Assembly (NCBI RefSeq): GCF_900156575.1
Contig: NZ_FTNY01000002.1
Span: 620,001 to 684,000, forward strand
Direction: 5' to 3'
Source of the DNA: Chryseobacterium shigense
GTDB lineage: Bacteria > Bacteroidota > Bacteroidia > Flavobacteriales > Weeksellaceae
DNA length: 64,000 nt
Each line of letters begins with the position of its first letter. The stretch's first letter is position 1. Both the position numbers and the translations under genes were made by a program. Below, piece by piece: positions 35,385-44,664 of this stretch. Below the pieces are notes generated by a model that did not search any database, was not told the DNA's origin, and saw nothing but the letters and a program-made list of their open reading frames with translations.

Positions 35385-36704
35385 TTATGAATTGTTGTTT
35401 ATGATTCTTTTGTGCTGCAAAGACACAAATTTTGAACTTTGAATATTTTTAAGATAATTGGTGAGTGAAGACCTGCTCATGCTGTCTTTGGTAAGATAAA
35501 TCCTTCCTCCGAACTGCTGCACGGTATCATCTAATTTCTCCACCAGCTTTTTCAATTTTGAATTGACCTTAAAATCAAGAGCCAAAGTATAGCCTTCAAA
35601 AGGAAATGAGTTATACGCTTCAGGATTATTTTTTCCGAAAAGCTTCAGAACAGCCAGAAATGATCCGTTGCCACTTGCGGCAATAGTTTCAAGGATCTGT
35701 TTCATTCCTTCTTTGCCCGCTTCTTTGGGAATTACCATCTGATACTGAATAAAACCTGATTTTCCGTAGATTTTATTCCAATCGGTAATAGCATCCAGCG
35801 GATAAAAAAAGGTTTCGTAATCAATAAATGATTTTACTTCTTTTTTTGCCTGTTTTTTGTAATACAGAAGATTAAATATCTTCACTGTGAGTGCATTCAA
35901 AACAAATCCCGGAAAATAAAACGGAACGGTTGGCTGAAGCTTTTTTTTCAGTCTTAATGGCTGCTTGGTGAGGTTTTGGGGAAGTTCGTGCTGAAAAGCA
36001 TGCTCTCCTCTCATCAGAATGCTTCTTCCGAGATTTTTTCCTTTTTGAAGACAGTCAATCCACGCTACAGTATAGGTCCAGCTTTCACTTTCTTCAAAGA
36101 GTCTGAAAATTTCATCCAGATTTTCTGCTTTAATGCTTTCCTGACGAATGTAAGCGGTTTCTATATTTTTAAGTTTGAATTTTACGGTAAGTATAATTCC
36201 TGTCAGTCCCATTCCTCCTATACTGGCCCAGAATTTATCTGAATTTTCATCTCTGGAGCAGGTTATAATATCTCCTTTTTCTGTCATCAGCTTAAATTCC
36301 ATCACATATTCTGAAAAACAGCCTTCTGAGTGATGATTTTTGCCATGAACATCTGAAGCAATAGCGCCCCCAACGGAAATAAACTTTGTTCCAGGAGTTA
36401 CATACAGGAAATATCCCTGCGGAACTGCAATTTCAAGTACATCTGAAAGCAATACGCCGGATTCACATTCTATAATCCCGTTGAGGCGGTCGAAACTGAT
36501 AAACTTATTTAATTTCCTGGTAGAAAATATGGTCTCTCCCAGAGAAGCATCACCATAGCATCTTCCATTTCCTCTTGCAATAATCTCATTATGATTAAGA
36601 ACAAACTCCTTTATTTTTTTGAAGCTATCCTCGGATCTCATTTCTTTCTCTACCACAGGGAAATTTCCCCAATTGGTCACCTTTTGTGTGAAATTTGGCT
36701 TCAT
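35385..36704 (-). CDS. DprE1-like FAD oxidoreductase
   Basis: 439 residues, close to mycobacterial DprE1. An FAD-binding PCMH domain (NGRCYGDASLGE near 45, YVTPGTKFISVGGAIASDVHGKNHH about 108-133) and an ALO-like C-terminal domain with FPLDAITDWNKIYGKSGFIQYQ. The catalytic Lys of DprE1 is kept in IYLTKDS (Lys406). The residue matching Cys387, the target of benzothiazinones, is Ala375 in GYTLALDF. The enzyme oxidises C2 of polyprenyl-phosphoryl-ribose. It overlaps the UbiA gene by four bases. Function is inferred from the full cluster. Confidence 0.85.
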   Translation of the reverse strand: MKPNFTQKVTNWGNFPVVEKEMRSEDSFKKIKEFVLNHNEIIARGNGRCYGDASLGETIFSTRKLNKFISFDRLNGIIECESGVLLSDVLEIAVPQGYFLYVTPGTKFISVGGAIASDVHGKNHHSEGCFSEYVMEFKLMTEKGDIITCSRDENSDKFWASIGGMGLTGIILTVKFKLKNIETAYIRQESIKAENLDEIFRLFEESESWTYTVAWIDCLQKGKNLGRSILMRGEHAFQHELPQNLTKQPLRLKKKLQPTVPFYFPGFVLNALTVKIFNLLYYKKQAKKEVKSFIDYETFFYPLDAITDWNKIYGKSGFIQYQMVIPKEAGKEGMKQILETIAASGNGSFLAVLKLFGKNNPEAYNSFPFEGYTLALDFKVNSKLKKLVEKLDDTVQQFGGRIYLTKDSMSRSSLTNYLKNIQSSKFVSLQHKRIINNNS

Positions 36705-37588
36705 TTTTTAAAATAAATCTGAATTAAAAATGCGGCAACCCAAAGTACTAAAGTTACCTGTATATACCGGTCTCTGTAGACAATTTTGGTAGGAGACTCT
36801 GTCCTGTTGTATACCAATGTCTGCTGCAGATATCTTAAAAATGCAAAAACCACAAATATTACCGTATAGAAAACTCGCTCATGAAATCTTGCCTGCACTT
36901 CAGGGGAAAGCGTAAACATCAGGTAACAGACAATCGCCAGGGTTACTGAAATAGACAGGGCAATATCTGCAAACTGCACGTTATATCCGTCCAGTGCTTT
37001 TCTTGTTTTTCCTGAAACCTGTGCATTGATGAGCTCTCCTCTTCTTTTTCCGATGGCCAACACAAGAGCCAGCACAAAGGTAAGCAGGATGGCCCATTGT
37101 GAAATGCCGATGCCTGTAATATAACCTCCTGCCAAAACTCTTAGTACAAAACCTAAAGCGATAATGAAAATATCGATAATGGGAACATGTTTAAGCTTAA
37201 AGGTATAGGCAATATTGATCACAATATAAAGACCTATGATCGTGGCAAATTTCCATAAAGATTCATGAAAATAAAGCTGAGCAAGGGCTACAAGAGCTAT
37301 ATCGATAATAATGAGTCCGGTAAGAATTCCTAAAGCTTTTGATTTTGAAATGGCTCCGCTGGCCAGAGGTCTTCTCCTTTTCTCAGGATGTTTACTGTCT
37401 GCTTCTATATCATTGTAGTCATTGAGGATATAAACGACGCTTGCTGCGAGGGAAAAAATAATAAATGCAAAGATGCTTTTGCTGAGTAAGTCTATGTTTG
37501 TAATGTTTCCTGAAAAGAACAAAGGAACGAAAACAAATAAGTTTTTGACCCACTGCTCTACCCGGAGGAGTTTAAGATATTTCTTCAT
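36701..37588 (-). CDS. UbiA-family polyprenyl-phosphate phosphoribosyltransferase
   Basis: 295 residues with eight to nine membrane helices. The Asp-rich motif LNDYNDIEADSKHPEKRRRP near residue 55 closely mirrors that of decaprenyl-phosphate 5-phosphoribosyltransferase (Rv3806c) rather than ubiquinone or heme O enzymes. It would transfer phosphoribose from PRPP onto a polyprenyl phosphate. First gene of the four-gene cluster UbiA-DprE1-DprE2-HAD, all overlapping or nearly so. Confidence 0.85.
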   Translation of the reverse strand: MKKYLKLLRVEQWVKNLFVFVPLFFSGNITNIDLLSKSIFAFIIFSLAASVVYILNDYNDIEADSKHPEKRRRPLASGAISKSKALGILTGLIIIDIALVALAQLYFHESLWKFATIIGLYIVINIAYTFKLKHVPIIDIFIIALGFVLRVLAGGYITGIGISQWAILLTFVLALVLAIGKRRGELINAQVSGKTRKALDGYNVQFADIALSISVTLAIVCYLMFTLSPEVQARFHERVFYTVIFVVFAFLRYLQQTLVYNRTESPTKIVYRDRYIQVTLVLWVAAFLIQIYFKK

Positions 37589-37650
37589 TTATGTTATTTC
37601 AGTTACAAAAATAATGAATTCAAAATTTAAATCATAAAAATACAAAAAAA

Positions 37651-37664
37651 ACCGCCGAGGCGGT
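37651..37664 (-). terminator. Terminator of the OmpA-family gene
   Basis: ACCGCC/GGCGGT stem with a two-base loop and seven T residues on the minus strand, 31 bases past the stop. Confidence 0.75.
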
Positions 37665-37695
37665 CTTTTACGAAAATATTTATATATAAAATTAA

Positions 37696-38385
37696 TTACT
37701 GCCCTTGCTTGGCTTCGTTAATCATTTTTTCATTGGCTGTAATAGCAAATTCTACTCTTCTGTTTTTAGCTCTTCCTTCATCTGTGTCGTTGCTAGCCAC
37801 TGGCATCGCTTCTCCTTCTCCTTTGGTAAACATTCTTGCTGATGCGATTCCTTTTCCGGATAAATAAGCTTTCACAGCGTCTGCTCTTCTTTGGGAAAGC
37901 GACAAGTTGTAAGCATCTGCTCCTTTACTGTCTGTATGTCCGTAGATATTGATATTGGTATCCGGGTTGTCAGCCAGTACCTGAGCTAATTTATTCAGGT
38001 TGGTTTGAGCAGTGGAAGTAAGATTTGAAGAGTCAAAGGCAAAGTTTACAATGCTTTCGTTCATGGTAATTTTAATCCCGTCTCCTACTCTTTCTACTTC
38101 AGCTCCAGGTAAAGTTTCTTTAATCTGCTTAGCCTGCTTATCCATTTTGTTACCGATAACGTTACCTGCAACACCACCGATAATCCCTCCCAGTACTGCT
38201 CCTAAAGCTGAGTTTTTACCACTTCCTACGTTATTACCCAAAATACCTCCAAGGACAGCCCCTGAGGCAACACCTACTGCTGTACCTCTTTGCTGGTGGT
38301 TGGAATTCTGCACAGCTTCACAACTTGTTAATAATAATGCTGATGATAAGAAAAGAGCTCCTATATATGTTTTAGTAAATTTCAT
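37696..38385 (-). CDS. OmpA-family lipoprotein with glycine zipper
   Basis: 229 residues. Lipoprotein signal ending LLTSC at Cys22; a glycine-zipper segment (GVASGAVLGGILGNNVGSG, repeated Gly every four residues, about 38-85) and a C-terminal OmpA peptidoglycan-binding domain (NIYGHTDSKGADAYNLSLSQ; GKNRRVEF-like AKNRRVEFAI). Such proteins tie the outer membrane to peptidoglycan, as in the YiaD group. Next to another small lipoprotein gene, 25 bases apart. Confidence 0.9.
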   Translation of the reverse strand: MKFTKTYIGALFLSSALLLTSCEAVQNSNHQQRGTAVGVASGAVLGGILGNNVGSGKNSALGAVLGGIIGGVAGNVIGNKMDKQAKQIKETLPGAEVERVGDGIKITMNESIVNFAFDSSNLTSTAQTNLNKLAQVLADNPDTNINIYGHTDSKGADAYNLSLSQRRADAVKAYLSGKGIASARMFTKGEGEAMPVASNDTDEGRAKNRRVEFAITANEKMINEAKQGQ

Positions 38386-38410
38386 TTTGTAATTTTTTAA
38401 AATTGATAAA

Positions 38411-38902
38411 TTATTTCATTCCCGTTCTCTGAAAGTTGTAAACAACCTGCACTGTATTCCCGTCAAAAGGAACGCTCTGTACAAGTGAGAACTGATCTGT
38501 AGACTGGTTGGCAATAGTTAAAGAATATCCTACAGTATTTTGCTTAGCTTTAGTTCCCGCAGCAATTTTTTTAAACAGGAAAGTATTGCCATCTTTTACT
38601 TCAAATTTAATAGGCTGAGTAATGCTTGGGCAAGCTCCACCTCCGTTTAAAGTATAGGCACCGGTGTAGTTATTAGGAATTAATCTCCAATGACTTCCTA
38701 CAAAACACTGAGCATCTGCTCCTTCGTCAAAAGGTTTGATTTTGAATCCTTTTTCATAATCAACGCTAACAATCTGCCAGTCGCCTTTTAATTTAAGGTA
38801 TTCAACTCTTTGGTTTTGTGATGTTTCCGCTTTTTTCACTGAGGAACAAGACACTGCAAAAAGTGATGTTCCGATCATCCCTGCAAGTAGTAACTTTTTC
38901 AT
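38411..38902 (-). CDS. Lipocalin-like lipoprotein
   Basis: 163 residues. Signal MKKLLLAGMIGTSLFAVSC with Cys19. The mature part begins LKGDWQIVSVDY, the lipocalin-family GxW opening, followed by beta strands and a Cys pair (AQCFVG, GGACPS). Outer-membrane lipid carrier or scaffold role is possible, but ligand is unknown. Probably co-transcribed with the OmpA-family gene downstream. Confidence 0.75.
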   Translation of the reverse strand: MKKLLLAGMIGTSLFAVSCSSVKKAETSQNQRVEYLKLKGDWQIVSVDYEKGFKIKPFDEGADAQCFVGSHWRLIPNNYTGAYTLNGGGACPSITQPIKFEVKDGNTFLFKKIAAGTKAKQNTVGYSLTIANQSTDQFSLVQSVPFDGNTVQVVYNFQRTGMK

Positions 38903-38973
38903 TTTGTTGTTTATTATTTTGTTATTTATAAAGTTACAAAAAACCGTGCCAAATTGAAAAATAAAAACAAAAA

Positions 38974-38994
38974 AAGTCCGAAAATTTCGGACTT
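38974..38994 (-). terminator. Hairpin upstream of lipoprotein gene pair, after none but facing 39028 region
   Basis: AAGTCCGAAA/TTTCGGACTT stem with an A tract on its left, so a T-run on the minus strand. It stands 33 bases past the subtilase stop and ends that transcript. Confidence 0.8.
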
Positions 38995-39027
38995 CAGATG
39001 GTTTTCCCTTATATTCAGGGATATATA

Positions 39028-40710
39028 TTATTTTTTAACAGCCTTTTTTATGGATTTCGCAGGCTTAGCATTACCTGATGATTTTCCGTTATAAAAGTTG
39101 GTGTATGCATATTCTGCTGCTTTCTGAAGATCGATTACTCCTCCGGCCTGAGAAAACTCAGGAAATTTGTTTTCTGAACTCAGATTGCTGCTTTTCACAA
39201 GTGCTTCAATGATCTGATCAGGCTTCAGGTTTGGCATATAAGCCAGCAATACTGCCGCTGCTCCCGCTACTACAGGAGATGCCATAGAAGTTCCCTGAAG
39301 ATATTTATATTCGTTTTTAGGCACGGTAGAGTAAATTTGTTCACCCGGTGCAAAAACGTTGACCATTTTTTTGTTAAAATTAGAGAAATCGGCTCTGAGC
39401 TCATTATTTCTGTTGGTACTTGCTCCTACAACCAATACATTATTGACGAATGGTTTTTCATCCGTAACATTTTTAAAGTTGGTCGGGAAAGCCAAGTGCT
39501 CGGCAACATCTTCGTTTTCGTTACCGGCTGCCTTTACTAGAAGTACGCCTTTTTCTTCAGCATATTTAAAAGCATCCCATACTACATTTTTCCCTGGAGA
39601 TACAGGTTTTCCAAAGCTCATGTTTAAAACTTTAGCTCCGTTGTCTACTGCATAACGGATAGCGTTGGCAACGTCTTTATCTCTCTCATCACCATTTGGA
39701 ACTGTTCTTACAGACATGATTTTAGCTACTTTAGAAGCTACCCCATACTGTATTTCTTTTCCCTGCGGAAGACCTGCAATGATTCCTGCAACGTGTGTTC
39801 CGTGCTCTGCATCCGGTCCTTCATAGTGGTTGTTTCCGTAAATTTTTTCAGAATAATCATCGTAGTTATCTCCTACAATTTCTTTTCTTGGGTCATAGCT
39901 CAGATCGTACTGCTTAGCCTGCGGAGCAAAGTGATCAATGGCTTCTTTCATTTGCTCGTTCATCAATTTCTCGAATTCAGCGGAAGATTTCCCTTTGAAT
40001 TCAGGACTTTGAGAAACCTGTCCCAGAACCTGAAGTGCAATGGCATCTTTCTGATCTGTGGGAGGCTTAATTCCCTGCAAAGTTTCTGCAGTAACAGGCT
40101 TACCTCCTAACAACTTCACCATATTGGGGATGATGCTGTTGATCATGGTGTACGTCTGCAAGCTTTGTTTTGCATCAATACTCTTCTTATTGAAAAGCTC
40201 TTTAGATTTCATATACAGAGCAAACTCTTCGGGCATTTTCGCCTGGTTTGCTTTGTTTTTTGATGAATCATCACCTTCGAAAACAGACTTATATTTAGCA
40301 ACAACTCTTGTTACTTCCATATTGTCGATATCAATATCGCCATTTTTTCCACCGATAAAGTTCCATCCATGTACATCATCGATATATCCGTTTCCATCAT
40401 CATCTTTTCCGTTTCCGGGAACTTCATTAGGATTGGACCAAATATTTTTTACAAGACCTGGATGATCAACCTGAACACCACTGTCTAAAACTCCTACTAC
40501 AACAGTTTTAGGTTTAAGGCCTTTTGATTCTAAATATTTATAAGCGTTTGCGGTATTTACTCCATATACTTTTGTAGTTGAAAAGTCTTTATGGTACCAG
40601 GTCATCAGATCTTTATCTTCTTTTGGATCCATGCTTTTTGCCGAAGCTTCCTGAGCATAAGAGAAACTGAAGCCTGTAAGAAAAACAGCTGCTAATAGTA
40701 CCTTTTTCAT
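39028..40710 (-). CDS. Secreted subtilisin-like serine protease (S8)
   Basis: 560 residues from ATG 40710, which places the signal peptide (MKKVLLAAVFLTGFSFSYAQ) at the front; an earlier ATG at 40758 would add 16 residues before it. Catalytic Asp in VLDSGVQVDHPGL (Asp76), His in EHGTHVAGIIAG (about 305) and Ser in GTSMASPVVAG (about 480). About 200 residues separate Asp and His, much more than in subtilisin, with a DDDGNGYIDD calcium-type loop and a Lys/Gln-rich helical insert. No T9SS tail is seen; it ends in a Lys-rich stretch (KPAKSIKKAVKK). Probably periplasmic or exported. Confidence 0.9.
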   Translation of the reverse strand: MKKVLLAAVFLTGFSFSYAQEASAKSMDPKEDKDLMTWYHKDFSTTKVYGVNTANAYKYLESKGLKPKTVVVGVLDSGVQVDHPGLVKNIWSNPNEVPGNGKDDDGNGYIDDVHGWNFIGGKNGDIDIDNMEVTRVVAKYKSVFEGDDSSKNKANQAKMPEEFALYMKSKELFNKKSIDAKQSLQTYTMINSIIPNMVKLLGGKPVTAETLQGIKPPTDQKDAIALQVLGQVSQSPEFKGKSSAEFEKLMNEQMKEAIDHFAPQAKQYDLSYDPRKEIVGDNYDDYSEKIYGNNHYEGPDAEHGTHVAGIIAGLPQGKEIQYGVASKVAKIMSVRTVPNGDERDKDVANAIRYAVDNGAKVLNMSFGKPVSPGKNVVWDAFKYAEEKGVLLVKAAGNENEDVAEHLAFPTNFKNVTDEKPFVNNVLVVGASTNRNNELRADFSNFNKKMVNVFAPGEQIYSTVPKNEYKYLQGTSMASPVVAGAAAVLLAYMPNLKPDQIIEALVKSSNLSSENKFPEFSQAGGVIDLQKAAEYAYTNFYNGKSSGNAKPAKSIKKAVKK

Positions 40711-40799
40711 ATGTCGATATTTATTTTTTTCTATATTTGATGAGATCGTCATTTTCATTGATTCATTGTTCAGAAAATTTCGTTAACGGCGATTTCATG

Positions 40800-41423
40800 C
40801 TAATACGGTTGTTTAATACTTTTGATATAAGTCAGAGATTCAGGTCCTTTGTTACATATAAGGTCTAAAATTGACAAATCTTCTAAAAATCCTAATTTAT
40901 CTGAAAAGGTCTGGTAGTATTCTCCCATTTGAAATTCAGAAGGAAGTTTCGCCGAAAACTTTTCTCTAAAATTAATGCTTTCAGGATTTTTGATATATTC
41001 TTCATTCAAAGACTGTGCCTTTTCTGTTTTGAGGATCTGCTGTATAATCTCTAATACTTTAAGATTGAAATCAAGGAGGAATTTTTCCTCAAGCTCAAAT
41101 ATTTTCTTCAATTGATCTTCATAATATTCAAAGTAAGGAGAACTCTGATAGGCAGTCTTGATGGATTTCCAGTGTAAGCTTCTCCAGTCTTCTCTGTAAG
41201 AGATTTCGATATCTTTGAATTCTCTTTTACCGTTATGATGGACAGGAATGATTAAAGAAAGCTTTCCATTAGCCCCATAGATATTGGTTCTGCTCCTGTA
41301 GGTCTGCTTAGGGAAATTCTCAAACTGTTCAAATACAATCTCGTTATCAGGATTCAAAAACACTGAAAACCATGAAATCGGGGGCATATAAAATACCGGC
41401 AATAATACATTTGTCATATTCAT
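40800..41423 (-). CDS. WbqC family protein
   Basis: 207 residues. The family opening LLPVFYMPPISWFSVFL, then QTYRSRTNIYGANGKLSLIIPV and DWRSLHWKSIKTAYQSSPYFEYY identify the WbqC-like group, conserved in Bacteroidota and sometimes found with polysaccharide loci. Biochemical function is not established. It lies just downstream of lepB with a terminator between them. Confidence 0.85.
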   Translation of the reverse strand: MNMTNVLLPVFYMPPISWFSVFLNPDNEIVFEQFENFPKQTYRSRTNIYGANGKLSLIIPVHHNGKREFKDIEISYREDWRSLHWKSIKTAYQSSPYFEYYEDQLKKIFELEEKFLLDFNLKVLEIIQQILKTEKAQSLNEEYIKNPESINFREKFSAKLPSEFQMGEYYQTFSDKLGFLEDLSILDLICNKGPESLTYIKSIKQPY

Positions 41424-41431
41424 CCTATTAA

Positions 41432-41463
41432 AAAATGAAGTATCTTTTCAAATACTTCATTTT
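41432..41463 (-). terminator. Terminator of lepB
   Basis: Arms AAAATGAAGTAT and ATACTTCATTTT, with six T residues following on the minus strand. Confidence 0.75.
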
Positions 41464-41484
41464 ATCTTTAAATTTTACATTAAA

Positions 41485-43131
41485 TTATACTTCGTCTTCC
41501 GTTTTTTTCTTTCCGAAAAGTTTCATGAAATATTCCCATCCGAAAAACAGGATAAGAATCATTGCGGCTACCCACCAGTATGAAGTTTTATTGGCTTCTC
41601 CTGTGTTGGTTGCTTTAAACATTCTGTCCCAACGAACTTTAAACGGTGCCTGATACGTAGAGCTGCTGTCTGAAAAAGCACCCTGAAGGCTCATCCACGT
41701 AAACATCGGTTTTCCAACAATATTTTCTTCCGGAACGAAACCAAAGAATCTCGCATCCAGTGAAGCATCCCGGTTGTCTCCTACCATCATATAATAATCC
41801 TGCTGGATGGTATAATTATTAGCTTCTTTTCCATTGATAAAGATCTTTCCGTTCTTTTTCTCAAGATTGTTGTGCTCGTACTGTGAAATAATCCACTGGT
41901 ACATTGGAAGGGTTTGGCTATTGATTGCTACCACATCTCCTTTTTTAGGAATTCTCAGCGGGCCATACCAGTCCTGGTTCCAAGGCTGATTGATCGGGAA
42001 GATGGATTGAGTGGTATCTATTTTTGTTTTGGCTTCGTCTCTGTAATATACGGCAGCTTCTCCTTTAGGGGTAATATCCTCTTTCATGTCTATGACCTGA
42101 GGAAGTTGCTTGATTTCTTTAGCGGTTTTATCCGTCAATCCCTGGAAAGCATAAATATATCCTTTCTCACCCTGCACTTCCTGTACCGGTAAGAATCCGT
42201 AAGTGTTATATAGTGCAGGAATATCCAGCTGGCTTCCTGTATTAACAATGTATCGGTGCTGTACTTCCTGATCTCCTAAAACTTTTTCTGATTTTCCATT
42301 GACAAATAGTCTTCCGGCTCTCATCTCAAAAGTATCGCCTGCAACAGCCACACATCTTTTAACGTAAGGATCTTTTCTGTCGATCGCTGTATGCACAGAA
42401 TCTCTAGGATAATTGAATACGACCACATCATTTTTCTGCGGCTTACTGAACTGGAAAATTCTTGTATAAGGCAGTTTGATGCCATCAACGTATGATTTTG
42501 GATCATCTTTCGGGTTTCCTTTCTGCCCTGTATCCATAATGGTTCCCTGAAGGAATGGTATAGCAACGGGACGCATCGGCATTCTGTAACCGTAGCTCCA
42601 TTTGTTCACAAAAAGGAAATCACCTACAAGAAGTGTTCTTTCCATAGATCCTGTGGGAATACCGAATGGCTGTGTTACAAAAACGTGAATAATAGTCGCA
42701 AAAACTACTGCAAAAGTAATAGATCCTAAGAAGGTATCTTTCTTTTTTGCATTTTTCTCTTCATCTGTCATAAAGAGGTCGTTGGCATTTTCATCCTCTA
42801 CTTCTGCATCTTTAGAATAGTTCACTGTAGCCATATAGATAAACGGCAGGATCACGGTAAGCAGCTGGTCTTTGAAAAGAGATTTTCCAAATTTTTTCAT
42901 TAAATAAATATGGAAAGCAGACATCATAATAGGTCCTACTATCGGCAGATAGGAAAAGATAGCCCACCATTTCGGATGTTCGGTTTCCTTTAAAATAATG
43001 AAATAATTATAGAAAGGTATAAATGCAAATAAGGGACTGTATCCCATTTTTTTGAACAGTTTCCAAGTGGAAATCCCCATCAGTACAGATAAAATGAGAA
43101 CATATACTGTATAAGTTAAAAAATAATTCAT
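41485..43131 (-). CDS. lepB: Signal peptidase I, enlarged form
   Basis: 548 residues, longer than the 324 of E. coli but normal for flavobacteria. Several membrane segments in the first 150 residues, then the catalytic Ser in FGIPTGSMERTLLVGDFLFVNK (shown in part; about 165), the Lys in DPYVKRCVAVAGD near 260, and the last box GDNRDASLDARFFGFV near 475, with a C-terminal membrane helix (about 525-540). It removes Sec signal peptides at the periplasmic face. About 200 residues of insert lie between the second and last boxes. Confidence 0.93.
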   Translation of the reverse strand: MNYFLTYTVYVLILSVLMGISTWKLFKKMGYSPLFAFIPFYNYFIILKETEHPKWWAIFSYLPIVGPIMMSAFHIYLMKKFGKSLFKDQLLTVILPFIYMATVNYSKDAEVEDENANDLFMTDEEKNAKKKDTFLGSITFAVVFATIIHVFVTQPFGIPTGSMERTLLVGDFLFVNKWSYGYRMPMRPVAIPFLQGTIMDTGQKGNPKDDPKSYVDGIKLPYTRIFQFSKPQKNDVVVFNYPRDSVHTAIDRKDPYVKRCVAVAGDTFEMRAGRLFVNGKSEKVLGDQEVQHRYIVNTGSQLDIPALYNTYGFLPVQEVQGEKGYIYAFQGLTDKTAKEIKQLPQVIDMKEDITPKGEAAVYYRDEAKTKIDTTQSIFPINQPWNQDWYGPLRIPKKGDVVAINSQTLPMYQWIISQYEHNNLEKKNGKIFINGKEANNYTIQQDYYMMVGDNRDASLDARFFGFVPEENIVGKPMFTWMSLQGAFSDSSSTYQAPFKVRWDRMFKATNTGEANKTSYWWVAAMILILFFGWEYFMKLFGKKKTEDEV

Positions 43132-43234
43132 AGTTTTTTGTGCCTATTCTGATAATATAAATGATCAATGATGATTAATACATGATAACACCATTACCTG
43201 TTATTAGTTGAGTAGTTAGCGTATTTGTTACAAA

Positions 43235-43936
43235 TTAAAGCCCCAAAACGTCTTTCATTGTAAAGTTTCCTTTTTTGTCTTTGATCCATTCTGCAGCGAC
43301 TACAGCTCCGAGTGCAAACCCATTTCTGTTGAAGGCCGTATGTTTTATTTCAATTTCGTCCACCTCACTTTTGTAGTAAACGCTGTGAGTCCCCGGAACC
43401 TCATCTTCTCTGATAGCAAAAATGCCCAGCTCTTTGTCCTGAGTTTCTTCCAGTTTCCAGGCGTTAAATTTAGGATTATTTTTGATGATGCCTTCAGCAA
43501 TTGAAATGGCTGTTCCGCTGGGCGCATCTTTTTTGTGAATGTGATGAATTTCTTCCAGCTGACATGAGTATTCATCCACATTTTTCATAATGTCGGCTAC
43601 TTTTTCGTTCAGGGCAAAAAACAAATTCACCCCTAAACTAAAGTTTGATCCATATAAGAAAGCGCTGTCGTTGTCTACCGCAATTTTTTCAACTTCTTCC
43701 TTTTTGTCCAGCCAACCAGTGGTACCACAGATCACCGGTATCTGATGTTTAAGACATGCTTTGATATTATCGTATGCCACTTCCGGTAATGAAAATTCAA
43801 TAGCGACGTCGGGATTATTAAGGTTTTCTGCTGTTGGAGTTTCTTTTAGACGGGCCACTATTTCGTGTCCTCTCTTCTGTGCGATCTCATCAATGATCTT
43901 CCCCATTTTACCGTATCCAACTAATGCTATTCTCAT
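43235..43936 (-). CDS. dapB: 4-hydroxy-tetrahydrodipicolinate reductase
   Basis: 233 residues from ATG 43936; a further ATG at 43969 adds an unneeded leader before the Rossmann strand MRIALVGYGKMGK. Signature EIHHIHKKDAPSGTAISIAE near 130-150 holds the catalytic His and substrate-binding Lys. It makes tetrahydrodipicolinate for lysine and diaminopimelate. Located within the lepB-dapB-DUF5683-parB-parA block on one strand. Confidence 0.94.
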   Translation of the reverse strand: MRIALVGYGKMGKIIDEIAQKRGHEIVARLKETPTAENLNNPDVAIEFSLPEVAYDNIKACLKHQIPVICGTTGWLDKKEEVEKIAVDNDSAFLYGSNFSLGVNLFFALNEKVADIMKNVDEYSCQLEEIHHIHKKDAPSGTAISIAEGIIKNNPKFNAWKLEETQDKELGIFAIREDEVPGTHSVYYKSEVDEIEIKHTAFNRNGFALGAVVAAEWIKDKKGNFTMKDVLGL

Positions 43937-44001
43937 GTGATGTCTGTATTTAGTATGATCCTGAGCCATACGGCTGGTATCACTTTTATTAAAAATTTGT
44001 A

Positions 44002-44664
44002 TTAAAATCTGTAGCTTAAACTTAATCCGGTTTTGGGAGGAGTAACGCCATACTGATCCTGAATCACAGTAGGGCTAAAAGTAAGATCCGGGTCATGTCT
44101 ACTTTCGTATAGATGAGCGTCTACCACGGCATCTACGATGTTCAGAATATAGATCAGGCCTGTAATAGCTATGGCGTAATCTCTTTGTCTTTTATATCTG
44201 TCCTGGGCATTTCCAAAAGCTCTTTTATCCAGTCCGGGGTTGTCATCTACAAACTGATTGGGGGTTCCGTTAAGTTTTGCCACATAATATTCCCGATATT
44301 TTTTGTACTGATTATTACTCCAGATCGTATATCCGATACCGGCTCCCATAGCGCCCCAAACAATAGGAATTTTTATATACTTTTTATTGTAATACTGCCC
44401 CAGTCCGGGAAATACTGCAGAATACAGTCCGGCTCTTGTAGGGTTCAGTTTGATCGTTTTCTTTGTGGGTCCGTTTGCATTTTCAAGATCTGCTATAATC
44501 TTAGCTTCTGTTTTCACAGGTTTTGCAGGTTTTGAAGATGATTGAGTTACCACTGCAATACTATCCTTCGGAAGAGGCCCTACGCGAACAGTGTCGCCGG
44601 GAGTGACCTGCGAATAGGCTAAAGCAAAAGTGCACAAAAAAAATGTGAAAAATATTTTCTTCAT
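44002..44664 (-). CDS. DUF5683 domain protein
   Basis: 220 residues with a signal peptide (to about LAYSQ, residue 18). A proline-lysine-rich linker precedes the conserved segment AGLYSAVFPGLGQYYNKKYIK-like (about 85-105), two membrane-like stretches and RQRDYAIAITGLIYILNIVDAVVDAH. This domain is common in Bacteroidota and of unknown function. Its ATG overlaps the parB stop by one base, so it is coupled to parB. Confidence 0.85.
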   Translation of the reverse strand: MKKIFFTFFLCTFALAYSQVTPGDTVRVGPLPKDSIAVVTQSSSKPAKPVKTEAKIIADLENANGPTKKTIKLNPTRAGLYSAVFPGLGQYYNKKYIKIPIVWGAMGAGIGYTIWSNNQYKKYREYYVAKLNGTPNQFVDDNPGLDKRAFGNAQDRYKRQRDYAIAITGLIYILNIVDAVVDAHLYESRHDPDLTFSPTVIQDQYGVTPPKTGLSLSYRF

